Positions 35,733 through 46,154 of a stretch of 64,000 nt of DNA are shown in pieces (position 1 is the first letter of the stretch; each line of letters starts with the position of its first letter). The notes below the pieces were generated by a model. That model ran no database searches. It saw only the letters and a list, made by a program, of their open reading frames with translations, and had not been told where the DNA came from. This DNA is from Allium sativum (Eukaryota > Streptophyta > Magnoliopsida > Asparagales > Amaryllidaceae). The position numbers and the translations under genes are program-made. The stretch is taken from NCBI GenBank assembly GCA_030737875.1, contig CM060922.1, forward strand, positions 303,481,456-303,545,455, in the 5' to 3' direction.

Positions 35733-36625
35733 TAAGGTTAAGTAAAATTTAGAACACTTAACTGTTATAACATGTTAATTAGACAAGAAGGTGGGGTTGA
35801 GTAAATTTAGAACACTTAACCGTTATAACATGTTAATTAGGCAAGTGAGCAGGGTTAAGTTAACCAATACAACATGATGAATGAGAAGGGTTAAGTTAAT
35901 AAGAAACACTTAACCAATATGACATGATGAATGAGTAAGGTTAAGTAAATAAGAAACACTTAACCAATTTGACATGATGAATGGGTAGGGTTAAGTTAAC
36001 ATAAGAAAGTAACACTTAACTAATATAACAGGATGCGTGGAAGGGTTAAGTTAACACAAGAAGGCAACACTTAACCAATGTAACACGACAAATGGGTGGG
36101 TTAAGTTAACACAAGAAGGCAACACTTAACCAATGTAACACGATAAATGGGTGGGTTAAGTTAACTTGAATTGATTGATGACACTTAACCAATACAACAT
36201 GATGAACGTGTGGGGTTAAGTTAATAAGAAACACTTAACCAATGTAACTTGATGAACGAATAGGCTTAAGTTAATGGGAAATACTTAACCAATATAACAT
36301 GATGAATGAACGGCGTTAAGTTAATAGGAAACACTTTACCAATCCAACATGACAAGTGAGAAGGGTTAATAAGAAACACTTAACCAACATGACATGATGA
36401 GTGGGCGGGTTAAGTTAACATGAATGGACAACACTTAACCAATATGGCATAATGTGTGGGAGGGTTAAGTACATATCGGGTTGGCGGGTAATATTTGTAT
36501 ATATATGCCCACAAACTTAACCATTAAGTAAACATGTTTGAATCAGTGGGAGGGTTAAGTACATATCGGGTTGGTGGGTAATATTAGTAAATATAGGCCT
36601 GCAAACTTAATTAGTAAGAAACCCT
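35733..36625. repeat. Hairpin-unit tandem array, 5' LTR (about 16 units)
   Basis: Units of about 50-65 bp, each with GGTTAAGT, a short spacer (for example TAATAAGAAAC) and ACTTAACC, followed by AATATAACATGATGAATG. GGTTAAGT and ACTTAACC are exact complements, so nearly every unit can fold into an 8-bp-stem hairpin on either strand. I count 16 units here and 14 in the 3' LTR. Confidence 0.85.
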
Positions 36626-37766
36626 AGTAACGGGGACCCATTTCAGCAGTAACCCACATAGATGTATCAAGGTACCCTGAAACCAGGCTGGGTGGGGCAT
36701 GATTACTGGGCTGATTATAAGCAGTCAAAATAGCGGCGGGGGGTACGTCAGTGTAGGTTCCGACGGATTACGGGCGTGCACGTACTCCGGAGTGGGAAAA
36801 AGCAGGCACTGGGTACCAGTAGTTATACACTATGCATCTTGAATCGTGTCGGGTTGCTATCATAAGGATTGATACACCTTATGGTGGCACCAGCACAGGG
36901 CATCTACATGCAAGAGAAGGCCGATTGACATAGGCACATGGAACATTAATACAAGTAGGGAGCCGATCGATAGGGTAGTAAGGGTACATCTAACATATTC
37001 ATGGCAATTAGGTAGATTGAGATGGAATCCTCACAATAGATGTACACCGGAAGGCTACCACAATTTCGGGGATTAGGATCACGTTATCATATTACCAATC
37101 TACACGGATTACTAGTTGGGACACTAGTTAGGTAGTGCAGAGATATACAAATCAGAATAACAAGGTAGTAGCGAAGCAGATAAAGAGTAGAAGCGCATTC
37201 AGTTTATCTTGCCTTATCATATCTATGCTAATCGTATGTTATCTTGTTATCCTTGTTATCACGGTATTGTCTTATATTCAGTTTATTCATGTCATGATTC
37301 TTTTGCCTATTTTCATGCTGAAAGTCACTGGACTTACCAGACTTATGTCTGACCTAGTTTGTTTCGCCTCTTTTCTCCCGCTCCCCCTCAGGTTCACAGG
37401 GAGGAAATGTTACCACTTAGCTCAGTTTTCTTTCCAAGCTCGAAGATAGTCGATGTATTGCTTTGGACTCTCTCTTCCATTGCTATGGCTGGTTCATGCT
37501 TTATTGGGAATATCATTGTTATTTTTATGCTTCTTATATACTTCGAAGTTTTTGAATCAAGACAGAAGTTCTATGTATTACTTTTAAGTATGATTGAGAC
37601 AATTGTTGTAAAAGCTTGACTGACCCACATTTTTTATAAAATTACTTTATTTTCCACTGCTTTATTTGTCTGTCTTGTAATTTATCTGCATCTTTTTCCT
37701 AAATGCTCCACTGAAGTTAAGGCATTCCCTTTGTGAGTGACCTTAACGGAGGTGTTGTGTTACACG

Positions 37767-37778
37767 TGGTATCAGAGC
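37767..37778 (+). other. Primer-binding site (initiator Met tRNA), Tekay-type element
   Basis: TGGTATCAGAGC two bases after the LTR end TGTTACA. Confidence 0.9.
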
Positions 37779-38530
37779 TGAAGGTTACCAGATCAGATAA
37801 AAGATTTGAAAAATTATTTTCAAAATGGTTTTAAAAGAAGCATTTTCAAAAGAAAGATTTTATTTTAAAGGCATGTTCCCCAAAACCATATGCACTATCT
37901 TTTGATCCTCTGTTTGAATCCTTGTTTCCTTCTTTCCTGAGTCTCCGGGGCTCCTGGCTTTCTGGGAGGTAACCTCATTGCGGCATGGTTCCGTAGGCTT
38001 GATGAGACTACGACACCTATCAAAGAGCAAAGAAGTGCCTAACTTCCATCTATAGCCGTAATATTTCACCTGCAGCTAATTTTCTTTCAAGCTTTGTAGG
38101 GATTTCCATGCGATGGAGGCATCTTTCAAGAGACTTGTCAACAAATTACACAAGGATGGCAAAGATGAGAATGAGGGAGTTTGGCTAAGGAGCACAACCC
38201 AAGGATGAGGAACTCATGGATATAGACTTGGTTCACAAAGGAGGTAAAAAGAAAGAGGTGTAAGTGGAAGAATCACAGGACAAGAAGGGAAGAAAGAATA
38301 GGAAAACCTAAGACAAGAGGAAGTGTCTTTACAACGGGTCATATAATTAAGGAAAATAGCAAGAACTAAGGACATGATTTTCAGGAAGGCAAGTGCATGC
38401 TCTCACCGCCAGCGTACCTGAGAGAGAGGTAGTAAAGTTTCTATTGAAAAAGTCTAGTTTTTCTTTTTGATCATCTTGTTAGTACTCTTTTTTATTTTAG
38501 CACTTCACATTCGTTTATATCTGCTTCCAT
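37779..38530 (+). other. Expected gag region, not recognisable
   Basis: Between the primer-binding site and the protease remnant. Short Lys/Glu-rich frames are present around 38113-38330, but there is no capsid motif or zinc knuckle, so gag is lost or unrecognisable. Confidence 0.5.
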
Positions 38531-39720
38531 AGTTGAGTCTGCACCTTAGTACTTGTATAATAGAAGATCCCATTATTGTCTCAAATCCGGTTGGTGGTTC
38601 GACTCGTTTATCTTTGGATTGTAAGGATTTGAGAATAGCTATGCTAAGTACTGAGTTTGAGTGTAATGCTTATGTTTTCGGGTTTCATGGGCTATGGGTA
38701 GATTCTAAGCATGGATTGGTTAGCTAGTAATTATGAAAGGAGGGTATTTAGACTTTTGACTTGCTTCAAGAATACCCTCGAGATTTCGTGCAATCTTAAG
38801 GGATCAGTTAGGCTTAGCTATCTTGAATCACTTGATGCATCTATCGACGATTTGCAATCCGTTAGAGTAGTCCATGAGTACGCAGAGGTTTTTGATCAGG
38901 TTAGGGGTTTATCCCTTAAAACGCAAGATAGGCCTCCGCATATATCCAATTGACAATGCAAAGCCAGTTGCATTACCTGTACGACACGTGAATCCAAGGG
39001 AAAGGAAGGGCTCAGTAAACAAGTAAAAGAGTTTCTGGAAAAAGGGTTCATAACGCGAAGTATTTCTGAATGGGGTGCTCCAGTCATTTTCGTTACAAAG
39101 GCGGATGGTTCACTTCGCTTGTGCATAGTTGATATTTTGGAATGAGGAAGAACATGCTTTGCATCTAAGGGAAGTCTCGAATACCCTCCAACCGCATTAA
39201 CTTAAGGCGAAGTTATCCAAAAATGTCATTTTTGGAGAGAAGAAGTAAGGTTTCTAGGACATGTGGCGCCCAAAGAAGGGATAACAGTAGATCCAGCAAA
39301 AGTAGTTGCGGTGCAAGACTGGACGGTCGCAAGGAATGCAACAGAAGTAAGAAGCTTTCTTGGACTAGCAGGCTAATATAGGAAGTTAATTAAGGACTTT
39401 ATGAAGGTGTCGGCCCCACTTACTAGATTGACGAAGAAGAATCTAATCATCTTAGCATATACACGTGGTAACATGGTTAGCATCTGTTTATTTTCAAGAG
39501 ATAGTTCTAGGAATGTTAGCATGACACGGCAGAAGTTGTAGTGCCAAGTATATTATAAGAAGAAAAGGTGGAACGAGAGGCGACAGTGAAATAAGTTCCA
39601 AAGCATATTCTGGAAACAAAAATTAAGGAGCTATGCAACCGTGAAGTTAAGTTAGTCAAAGCAATATGGAGTGAAGCTCAAGAAGATGCGACTTAGAACA
39701 CTGAAGACTAGATATGTGCA
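38531..39720 (+). pseudogene. Tekay-type pol remnant with the polymerase core deleted
   Basis: Protease C-terminal part at 38570-38760 (VSNPVGGSTRLSLDCKDL, FECNAYVFGF, then MDWLASNYE). Linker and start of reverse transcriptase at 38860-39130 ([44 protein letters not shown]). The sequence then jumps at about 39135 to the region after the active site ([52 protein letters not shown]; to about 39440), so the palm with its catalytic YVDD is deleted. RNase H and integrase are missing except a chromodomain-like tail at 39590-39710 (KHILETKIKELCNREVKLVK). Frameshifts and stops throughout. Confidence 0.75.
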
Positions 39721-40340
39721 TCATACCCTTTTTGATGATATATCCTTGATCTCTCTTTTTTTCTGTAAAGTTTATTTACATGCTAGTTTATCCTTTAAGT
39801 ATATCCTCTTGATCCTATCCTCGATCCTTAGGTAGAAGCCAATGGATGTAAACATGTGTTTGAGACATGTTATGTTTGGTGGATGCAAGTGGATGTAAGT
39901 GTTTGCTAGTGGTTGCTCGTGGATGCATATGCACACATTAGGCACTAGATCGGCTCGGTCACTTTCATATTGCATATGCATGAGTGAATATATATATATA
40001 TATATGAATTGAAACTTGATGTGTTGTCGTATGGATGTTGCATTTGTATGAATGATTGTGCACTCATGTAGAAGTTATAAAGTACGATTAGGAATAATTG
40101 CATACACGATGGACTCATGGCACTGATATAATTCGCATTAAGGAGGTCAACTGAATCAGTAGACCGTCTGATTTTGCATTAGATAAGGACATGTACACAC
40201 ACTATGCATATGATCATGAAAGCATTAGAAATCTTTTTAAGGACAATGGACGCCTGTGATTGAATGGTTGAGTAGATGGATGTTGGATGGTAGGATATGC
40301 GTTCTTCTTAACTTAGAGATTTAGGGGACGAAATCCTTTA

Positions 40341-40353
40341 AAGGAGGGGAGAA
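40341..40353 (+). other. Polypurine tract of the Tekay-type element
   Basis: AAGGAGGGGAGAA directly before TGTAACACCCC (40354). Confidence 0.9.
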
Positions 40354-40636
40354 TGTAACACCCCATATTTCCAGTGGATATTAAAGTAACGAATTAAAGA
40401 ATACTTAATTTTAAAAGTAGGGGGTTGCGTCATTGCATTCTTCTCGGAATTCTGCTTGAGATAGAGTCTGAGTTTGCGTAAATCGGACACCGTATGAAGA
40501 AGTTATAATCCTTAGAAGTTTGTATACGCCCAAGGAAGTATATATATACATATGAAATAATTCCAGAAGTCAAAAAAGGGTTCAAATATCGAATTTGGGT
40601 CGAAGCAGGCTGAGCGGGAAATTTCCCGCTTAGAAG

Positions 40637-40685
40637 TGTCGACCTCTTATAGGGGTGTCGACACCCCTTTAGGGGAGTCGACCCC
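40637..40685. promoter_or_regulatory. GTCGAC palindrome cluster in 3' LTR
   Basis: Three GTCGAC hexamers with CTTATAGGGG and CTTTAGGGG spacers; one segment of the 5' LTR cluster is missing. Confidence 0.6.
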
Positions 40686-40819
40686 TGTTGGCCCAGATCT
40701 GGTCAATGACGTGTTTCGTCACGTGTCGCTTTCTGATTCGCTCTGTGACATGGTATTCTGCTCTGGACGATTCTGATGACTTCTAGACTGATCTAAAGGC
40801 TCTAAATCTCCTTATACAC

Positions 40820-40829
40820 CTATAAAAAG
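40820..40829 (+). promoter_or_regulatory. TATA box of the 3' LTR
   Basis: CTATAAAAAG, the counterpart of 34311-34320. Confidence 0.6.
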
Positions 40830-42249
40830 ACCCCTAAACCTATTGTTTTCTCCACACGAATTCATAGGCATTTATATGCTGCTAAAACCTGAAGTGACCT
40901 AGCCTCCACCTTCATCAATCAAATTAGAGTTTTCAAGTTAACAGTCAAAGTCTACATCAAAGGAATAACTAATCAAATTCAGAAATCAGATCCTAGAATT
41001 CAAGACCGTTCTGTAATTTGTGATTTCATGTTACTTTCAGAAATAAAATTTAATTATGATTCTGACATTGTAATAAATATGAATCTGAGATTATGTGTAT
41101 TTCTATCTATCTTTCTATATCCATTAGATCTATCTCACTGATATTATTATGTCCATTCTTTATCTCTTCTTTCCTTCTACCCTTATTGTTTTTATAGCCA
41201 GGCTACTACGAGCCTGAGCATAATCTCATACGAGATGAACATACGTTGGAAAAAATTGGACATAATATATGATTTAGACATGGCCAGCGCTAAAATTGGA
41301 AAAAGTATTAAATTATGTATAATTGGGCATAGCTGATTTGTAATTGATTTGAGGACATAACACAGGTTGTATTTAAAACATAAAGCGTGTCGAACATATG
41401 ATTTGAGATTTGAGGCATAAAGTATATTGGACATATGACTTGGGGTTTGGGGCGTAAATTGAACTGTAAATATGTAAGGCATAGTACATGTTGTGGTTTA
41501 AGACCTAAGATTGGGGCATATTATATATGACAATTTATGACTTGGAAGAAGGAGATTATTGTGTACAGTGATATATGGCTTAGGCATGAAAACCTATAGT
41601 AAGATAGAGATAACTGTTAAATGTGAACACGCCTAAATTGGGATTTTGGGTAATTGGCATGCACTGTAATTAAAGGCTATAATTTGGCATAGTTTATACC
41701 ATGAATCATGATTGGGGGTTTTTGGAGAATATTTTGTATGGTGCAATATGACTAAATCTTGGGGCATGTGCTATATTGTGATTTTTGGGGCATGACTATT
41801 ATTGCAAAATTAGGAAGATTGGGTGTAACCTATTTTGAGTAATAACTTGAATTTTAATTTGTGGGGCATAACTTGTAATCAGCTTTGTTGGGGTATAACT
41901 TGAGAATTGGAACATGACTAGTTTTGAGAATTTGGGATGATTAGCATATAAAATCTAGACTTGGACTTGTATGGTAAATATGCTAAAAGATAAACATGCC
42001 TAACCCAAGGTTAGATCGAGTTGCGGTGTAAAACTGCCCGGAACTTCCTGGCACATTGAGTAACCGCAGCAACACAGATCTAATGTGAGAGGTTAGCGCA
42101 TTTAGCCCAAAACCCTAGGTTAGAATGAGTTTGCGGTAGAAGTCTACGCGGAATAGCCCGACACATCCAGCAACCGCAAACAACAGTTCTAATGTGAGAG
42201 GCTGGGGCATTAATAAATTAATTAATGCCAATAAACAGACATGCTAAGA

Positions 42250-43033
42250 ATGGTAAGGTTAAGTAAAATTTAGAAAACTTAACCGTTATAACATGTTAAT
42301 TAGACAAGAAGGTGGGGTTAAGTAAATTTAGAACACTTAATCGTTATAACATGTTAATTAGACAAGTGAGCAGGGTTAAGTTAACCAATACAACATGATG
42401 AACGAGAAGGGTTAGGTTATAAGAAACACTTAACCAATATGACATGATGAATGGGTAGGGTTTAGTTAAAACAAGAGAGCAACACTTAACCAATATAACT
42501 GGATGCGTGGAAGGGTTATTTTAACACAAGAAGGCAACACTTAACCAATGAAACACAACAAGTGGGTGGCTTAAGTTAACTTGAATTGATTGATGACACT
42601 TAACCAATACAACATGATGAACGCGTAGGGTTAAGTTAATAAGAAACACTTAGCCAATTTAACTTGATGAACGAATGGGGTTAAGTTAATGGGAAATACT
42701 TAACCAATATAACATGTTGAATGAACGGGGTAAAGTTAATAGGAAACACTTAACCAATCCAACATGACGAGTGAGAAGGGTTAATAAGAAACACTTAACC
42801 AACTTGACATGATGAGTGGGTGGGTTAAGTTAACATGAATGGACAACACTTAACCAATATGGCATAATGTGTAGGAGGGTTAAGTACACATCGGGTTGGT
42901 GGGTAATATTTGTATATATAGGCCCACAAACTTAACCATCAAGTAAACAAGTTTGAATCGGTGGGAGGGTTAAGTACATATCAGGTTGAGGGGTAATATT
43001 AGTAAATATAGGCCCACAAACTTAACCAGTAAG
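42250..43033. repeat. Hairpin-unit tandem array, 3' LTR (about 14 units)
   Basis: Counterpart of 35733-36625. The missing units correspond to a TAAGAAACACTTAACC unit after 42410 and an ACACAAGAAGGC unit near 42560. Confidence 0.85.
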
Positions 43034-44173
43034 AAACCCTAGTAATGGGGACCCATTTCAGCAGTAACCCACATAAATGTATCAAGGTACCCTGAAACTA
43101 GGCAGGGTGGGTCATGATTACTGGGTTGATTATAAGCGGTCAAAATAAGGGTAGGGGGTATGTCAGTGTAGGTTCTGACGGATTATGGGCGTGCACGTAC
43201 TCCGGAGTGGGAAAAAGCAGGCACTGGGTACCAGTAGTTATACACTGTGCATCTTGAACCATGATGGGTTGTTATCATAAGGGTTGATACACCTCATGGT
43301 GGGAGCAGCACAGGGTATCTACACGCAAGAGAGGGCCGATTGACACAGACACATGGAACACTAATACAAGTAGGGAGCCGATCGATAGGGTATTAAGGGT
43401 ACATCTAACATATTCATGGCAATTAGGCAGATTGAGGTGGAATCCTCACAATAGATGTACACCTGAAGGCTACCATAATTTCGGGGATTGGGATCACGTT
43501 ACCATAATATCATTTTACACAATTTACTAGTTGGGACACTAGTTAGGTAGTGCAGAGATATAAAAATCAGAATAACAAGGTAGTAGCAAAGCAGAGAAAG
43601 AGTAGAAGCGCATTCAGTTTATCTTGCCTTATCATATCTATGCTAATCGTATGTTATCTTGTTATCCTTGTTATCACGGTATTGTCTTATATTATTCATG
43701 TCATGATGCTTTTGCCTATTTTCATGCTGAAAGTCACCGGACTTACTAGACTTATGTCTGACCTAATTTGTTTCGCCTATTTTCTTCCACCCCCCCCGGT
43801 TCATAGGGAGGAAATGTTACCACTTTGCTCAGTTTTCTTTCCAAGCTCGAAGATAGTCGATGTATTGCTTTGGACTCTCTCTTCTACTGCTACGGCTGGT
43901 TCATGCTTTATTGGGGAATATCAATGTTATTTTTATGCTTCTTTTATACTTCGAAGTTTTTGAATCAAGACAAAAGTTCTATGTATTACTTTTAAGTATG
44001 ATTGAGACAATTTTTGTAAAAGCTTGACTGAACCACATTTTTTATAAAATGACTTTATCTTCCGCTGCTTTATTTGTCAGTCTTGTAATTTATCTGCACC
44101 TTTTACCTAAAACGCTCCACCAAAGTTAAGGTATTCCCTTTGTGAGTGACCTTAATGGAGGTGGGGTGTTACA

Positions 44174-44178
44174 ATAGT
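44174..44178 (+). repeat. Target-site duplication ATAGT (right)
   Basis: Partner of 33783-33787. Confidence 0.9.
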
Positions 44179-45153
44179 CGATGGAGAGAAGTAGCGGTTA
44201 GGGGTTAATGAGATCGACGAAAGCATACTTATGGAGACCTTCCTTAAAGGGGGAGAGCCTGAGGCCTTGGCGGAAGGTAGACGTATGATCCGAGAGGCCA
44301 TGGAGAAAAAGAAAACTGATCTCAAGGGCAAAACTAACGAGGGTTCCAGCTTAGCACCGGAGCCTAGAACTTCTAAAGTTGAGGAATACAATCCCGACGA
44401 TCCCTTGATCTCCATAATTCCAGTCCCTGCTGCCGTTGGAGCTTCCACTACAGCTTCGACTGAAGGATCAGTGGAAGGTTTCTCCACATTTTCTCTACAG
44501 TTTGTCAAAGCCATTATAATTTGTCGTCATGATACAGAGCAGTCAATTGGGATGACCATACTTTCTCCTAAACTTATAGCTATTGCTTCTCATAATGTAG
44601 GTGTCAGGTCTACCGAGGAGGTTACAGAGAAGCCTGCGGATGTCGTGAAGGTTGGTGTACCTCCAGTCATTGAGGTCACTCCTGAAGATCCAAAGCATCC
44701 CAAAACTGAGATAACTAGGGAAACCATTGAAGCTTCCAGCAAGGATACCCCAAAGGATGCTGAAATTATTGGGGCCTTGGATGATATTGATGACGGCCAC
44801 GAGGATGAAGAGGAGGAAATAAACATCATGGGAGAAACAAAAGATCCTGAGAGTGAGACTTTGGCCAGCATGAAAGCGAGTAGGGATAAGTAGTTGGCTT
44901 TGAAAATAGAGGAACAAGAGCCTCTAAATGTGCCTCCTATCACTGCTGCTGATCCCAAAACGGGGTTAATCATAAAGTTCCCCTTTAAGTCGATAACTTC
45001 GCAGTTTGCAGGCCATTCTACCAACCTTCCCGTGGATCCTCCTTCCGACAAAAATAAGAGAAGAAGCATGATAAAGCCAACGTCGACAAGGAGGAGGAGA
45101 CGAGGAAGAAAAAGAAGGAAAAGAGGCTAATGTTGTCCCCAAAGCCCAAGTAG
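44179..45153 (+). pseudogene. Tat antisense ORF (aORF), 3' portion
   Basis: Continues the frame broken at 33787. After a single in-frame TAG (44192-44194) it is open to 44893 (IDESILMETFLKGGEPEALA, an acidic stretch GALDDIDDGHEDEEEE), has another TAG at 44891-44893, and stays in frame (FPFKSITSQFAGHSTNLPVD). A one-base shift near 45060-45070 then leads to a Lys/Arg/Glu-rich tail ending at TAG 45151. The acidic region and basic tail suggest a nucleic-acid or chromatin-associated protein, but this is inference. Only two stops and one frameshift over almost 1 kb suggest decay since the insertion is modest. Confidence 0.7.
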
Positions 45154-45584
45154 TGCTAGTTTATTTATGCTTTTTTCTTTTTAGTATTTCCACTGGCCTT
45201 AGGATATAGCCACGAGTATGGCCCTCGCCTTTTTCTTAGCTTTATTTTGTAGTTCCGCACTTAGTAAATGAAAATCTGTTTCTTTTGTATCTTCGCATAC
45301 CTACAAGTTTATAATATCTGCAAAGTTTATCATTCTAAATCACAGACATTAAATATAATCATAAGTAATGTTGACAATCACAAATAGCATTGAAGTCATA
45401 GATGATAATCATTGAAAAGTTCGTTTGCTAAGTAAATGTGAAGTATACACAAATGCGAAGTGTTGTATGAATATGTCCCCAATCAATCATCATTATAATG
45501 TCTGGCTAGGGCTTATTGAGGATTGATTAGAGTCAAACATAGGTTGCCCCCCATGTCCAGAAATGAGGGGGTTGGGCTTAGCTT

Positions 45585-45795
45585 TCATTCTCATTCCCGA
45601 TCCTGCAGCGGGATAGGAGCCCTTATGCGGCATTTAGTTAAAACGCCTCTATACTCTCCTGTTGTATGCCAAAGATAGAGTTCGAACTCAGCTTTCAGTT
45701 TGTTCCCCGATCCTTCAGTGGGGTAGGAGTTCTTTTACGGCGCCGAGTCTCTAGCGCCTTTATACTCTCATCGGATACCAAGGGTAGAGTGTTAG
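45585..45795. repeat. Tandem duplication, about 115 bp, in the convergent spacer
   Basis: Two units share CCCGATCCT-CAG-GGG, TAGGAG-CCTT/TCTT, GCGCC/GCCTCTATACTCTC and CCAA-G-TAGAGT in order. Confidence 0.7.
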
Positions 45796-46011
45796 TCGAG
45801 ACATACTTTAAAATCATGGTGCACCTTCATGTCTCGCGGACAATTTGTTTCCTTGTCCTATGTACATCTTCTCAGGTCTTGAGAAGTAGAGCTTCGATGA
45901 TTGTATCGTTTACTTTATTGCTTTCTCGATACCCTGCATATTGTTAGTAATTACATAGTTTACGTTAATTCATGAGTAATAATATAATAAGTAAAGGTGC
46001 GATAAAAGTAA

Positions 46012-46062
46012 ATGACACACGATATTTTATAGTGGTTCGGTCGAATCATGACCTACGTCCAC
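46012..46062. repeat. Copy of the Tat LTR R/U5-type motif outside the LTR
   Basis: TTTATAGTGGTTCGG, a spacer, then CTACGTCCACTTTATA, as in the Tat LTR at 52508-52545 (GCCCACGTCCACTTTATA) and 29176-29218. It lies about 100 bp past the pol stop. Confidence 0.7.
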
Positions 46063-46154
46063 TTTATAATCTTTTCTTCATATAACTGGACTGTTCTAGG
46101 CAAGTCAAGCCTTATTACATGGTCCTACAAACAAAAGAATAAGAATGACAGTTT

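Larger units (their letters stand above)
33788..37764 (+). repeat. 5' LTR of the Tekay/Del-type element
   Basis: 3977 bp, matched along its length by 40354-44173. In order: a GTCGAC palindrome cluster (34084-34168), TATA box (34311-34320), leader, a run of diverged short repeats with GGCATA/GACATATGACTTG phrases (34740-35470), a 105-bp duplication (35475-35690), a 16-unit hairpin array (35733-36625), and the end GTGTTGTGTTACA. A hydrophobic 104-codon frame (37135-37449) recurs in the 3' LTR only because the LTRs are copies; it is not called a gene. Confidence 0.9.
33788..44173 (+). mobile_element. Tekay/Del-type chromovirus, defective, with giant LTRs
   Basis: 10.4 kb: 5' LTR 33788-37764, primer-binding site, 2.6-kb wrecked interior, polypurine tract, 3' LTR 40354-44173. 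Perfect target duplication ATAGT. Joining the host sequence across it restores the aORF frame (NVWDMI then VDGEK). The first LTR bases read ATTAACACCCC instead of TGTAACACCCC, so the 5' tip has mutated. Lineage is judged from protease, reverse-transcriptase and chromodomain-like remnants, the AAGGAGGGGAGAA tract and the TGTAACACCCC ends. Confidence 0.9.
40354..44173 (+). repeat. 3' LTR of the Tekay/Del-type element
   Basis: 3820 bp with intact ends TGTAACACCCC and GGGGTGTTACA. Same layout as the 5' LTR: GTCGAC cluster (40637-40685, three hexamers), TATA box 40820-40829, 105-bp duplication near 42000-42210, and hairpin array 42250-43033. Shorter than the 5' LTR mainly by two array units and part of the GTCGAC cluster. 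Confidence 0.9.
45154..46154. other. Spacer between the convergent aORF and pol 3' ends
   Basis: About 1 kb without a gene. Holds a tandem duplication (45585-45795) and an LTR-like motif (46012-46062). Both transcription units would have to end here. A 93-codon frame (45666-45947) is not supported. Confidence 0.6.

Noticed and set aside
35733..36625. Regular repeats with variable spacers resembling a CRISPR array
   Set aside because: Units are imperfect, spacers are also repeated, and the array sits in the LTR of a plant retrotransposon in both copies.
37135..37449. Hydrophobic 104-codon frame conserved with 43550-43963
   Set aside because: Both copies lie at the same place in the two LTRs of one element, so conservation is due to LTR duplication, and the frames differ in their C-terminal halves.
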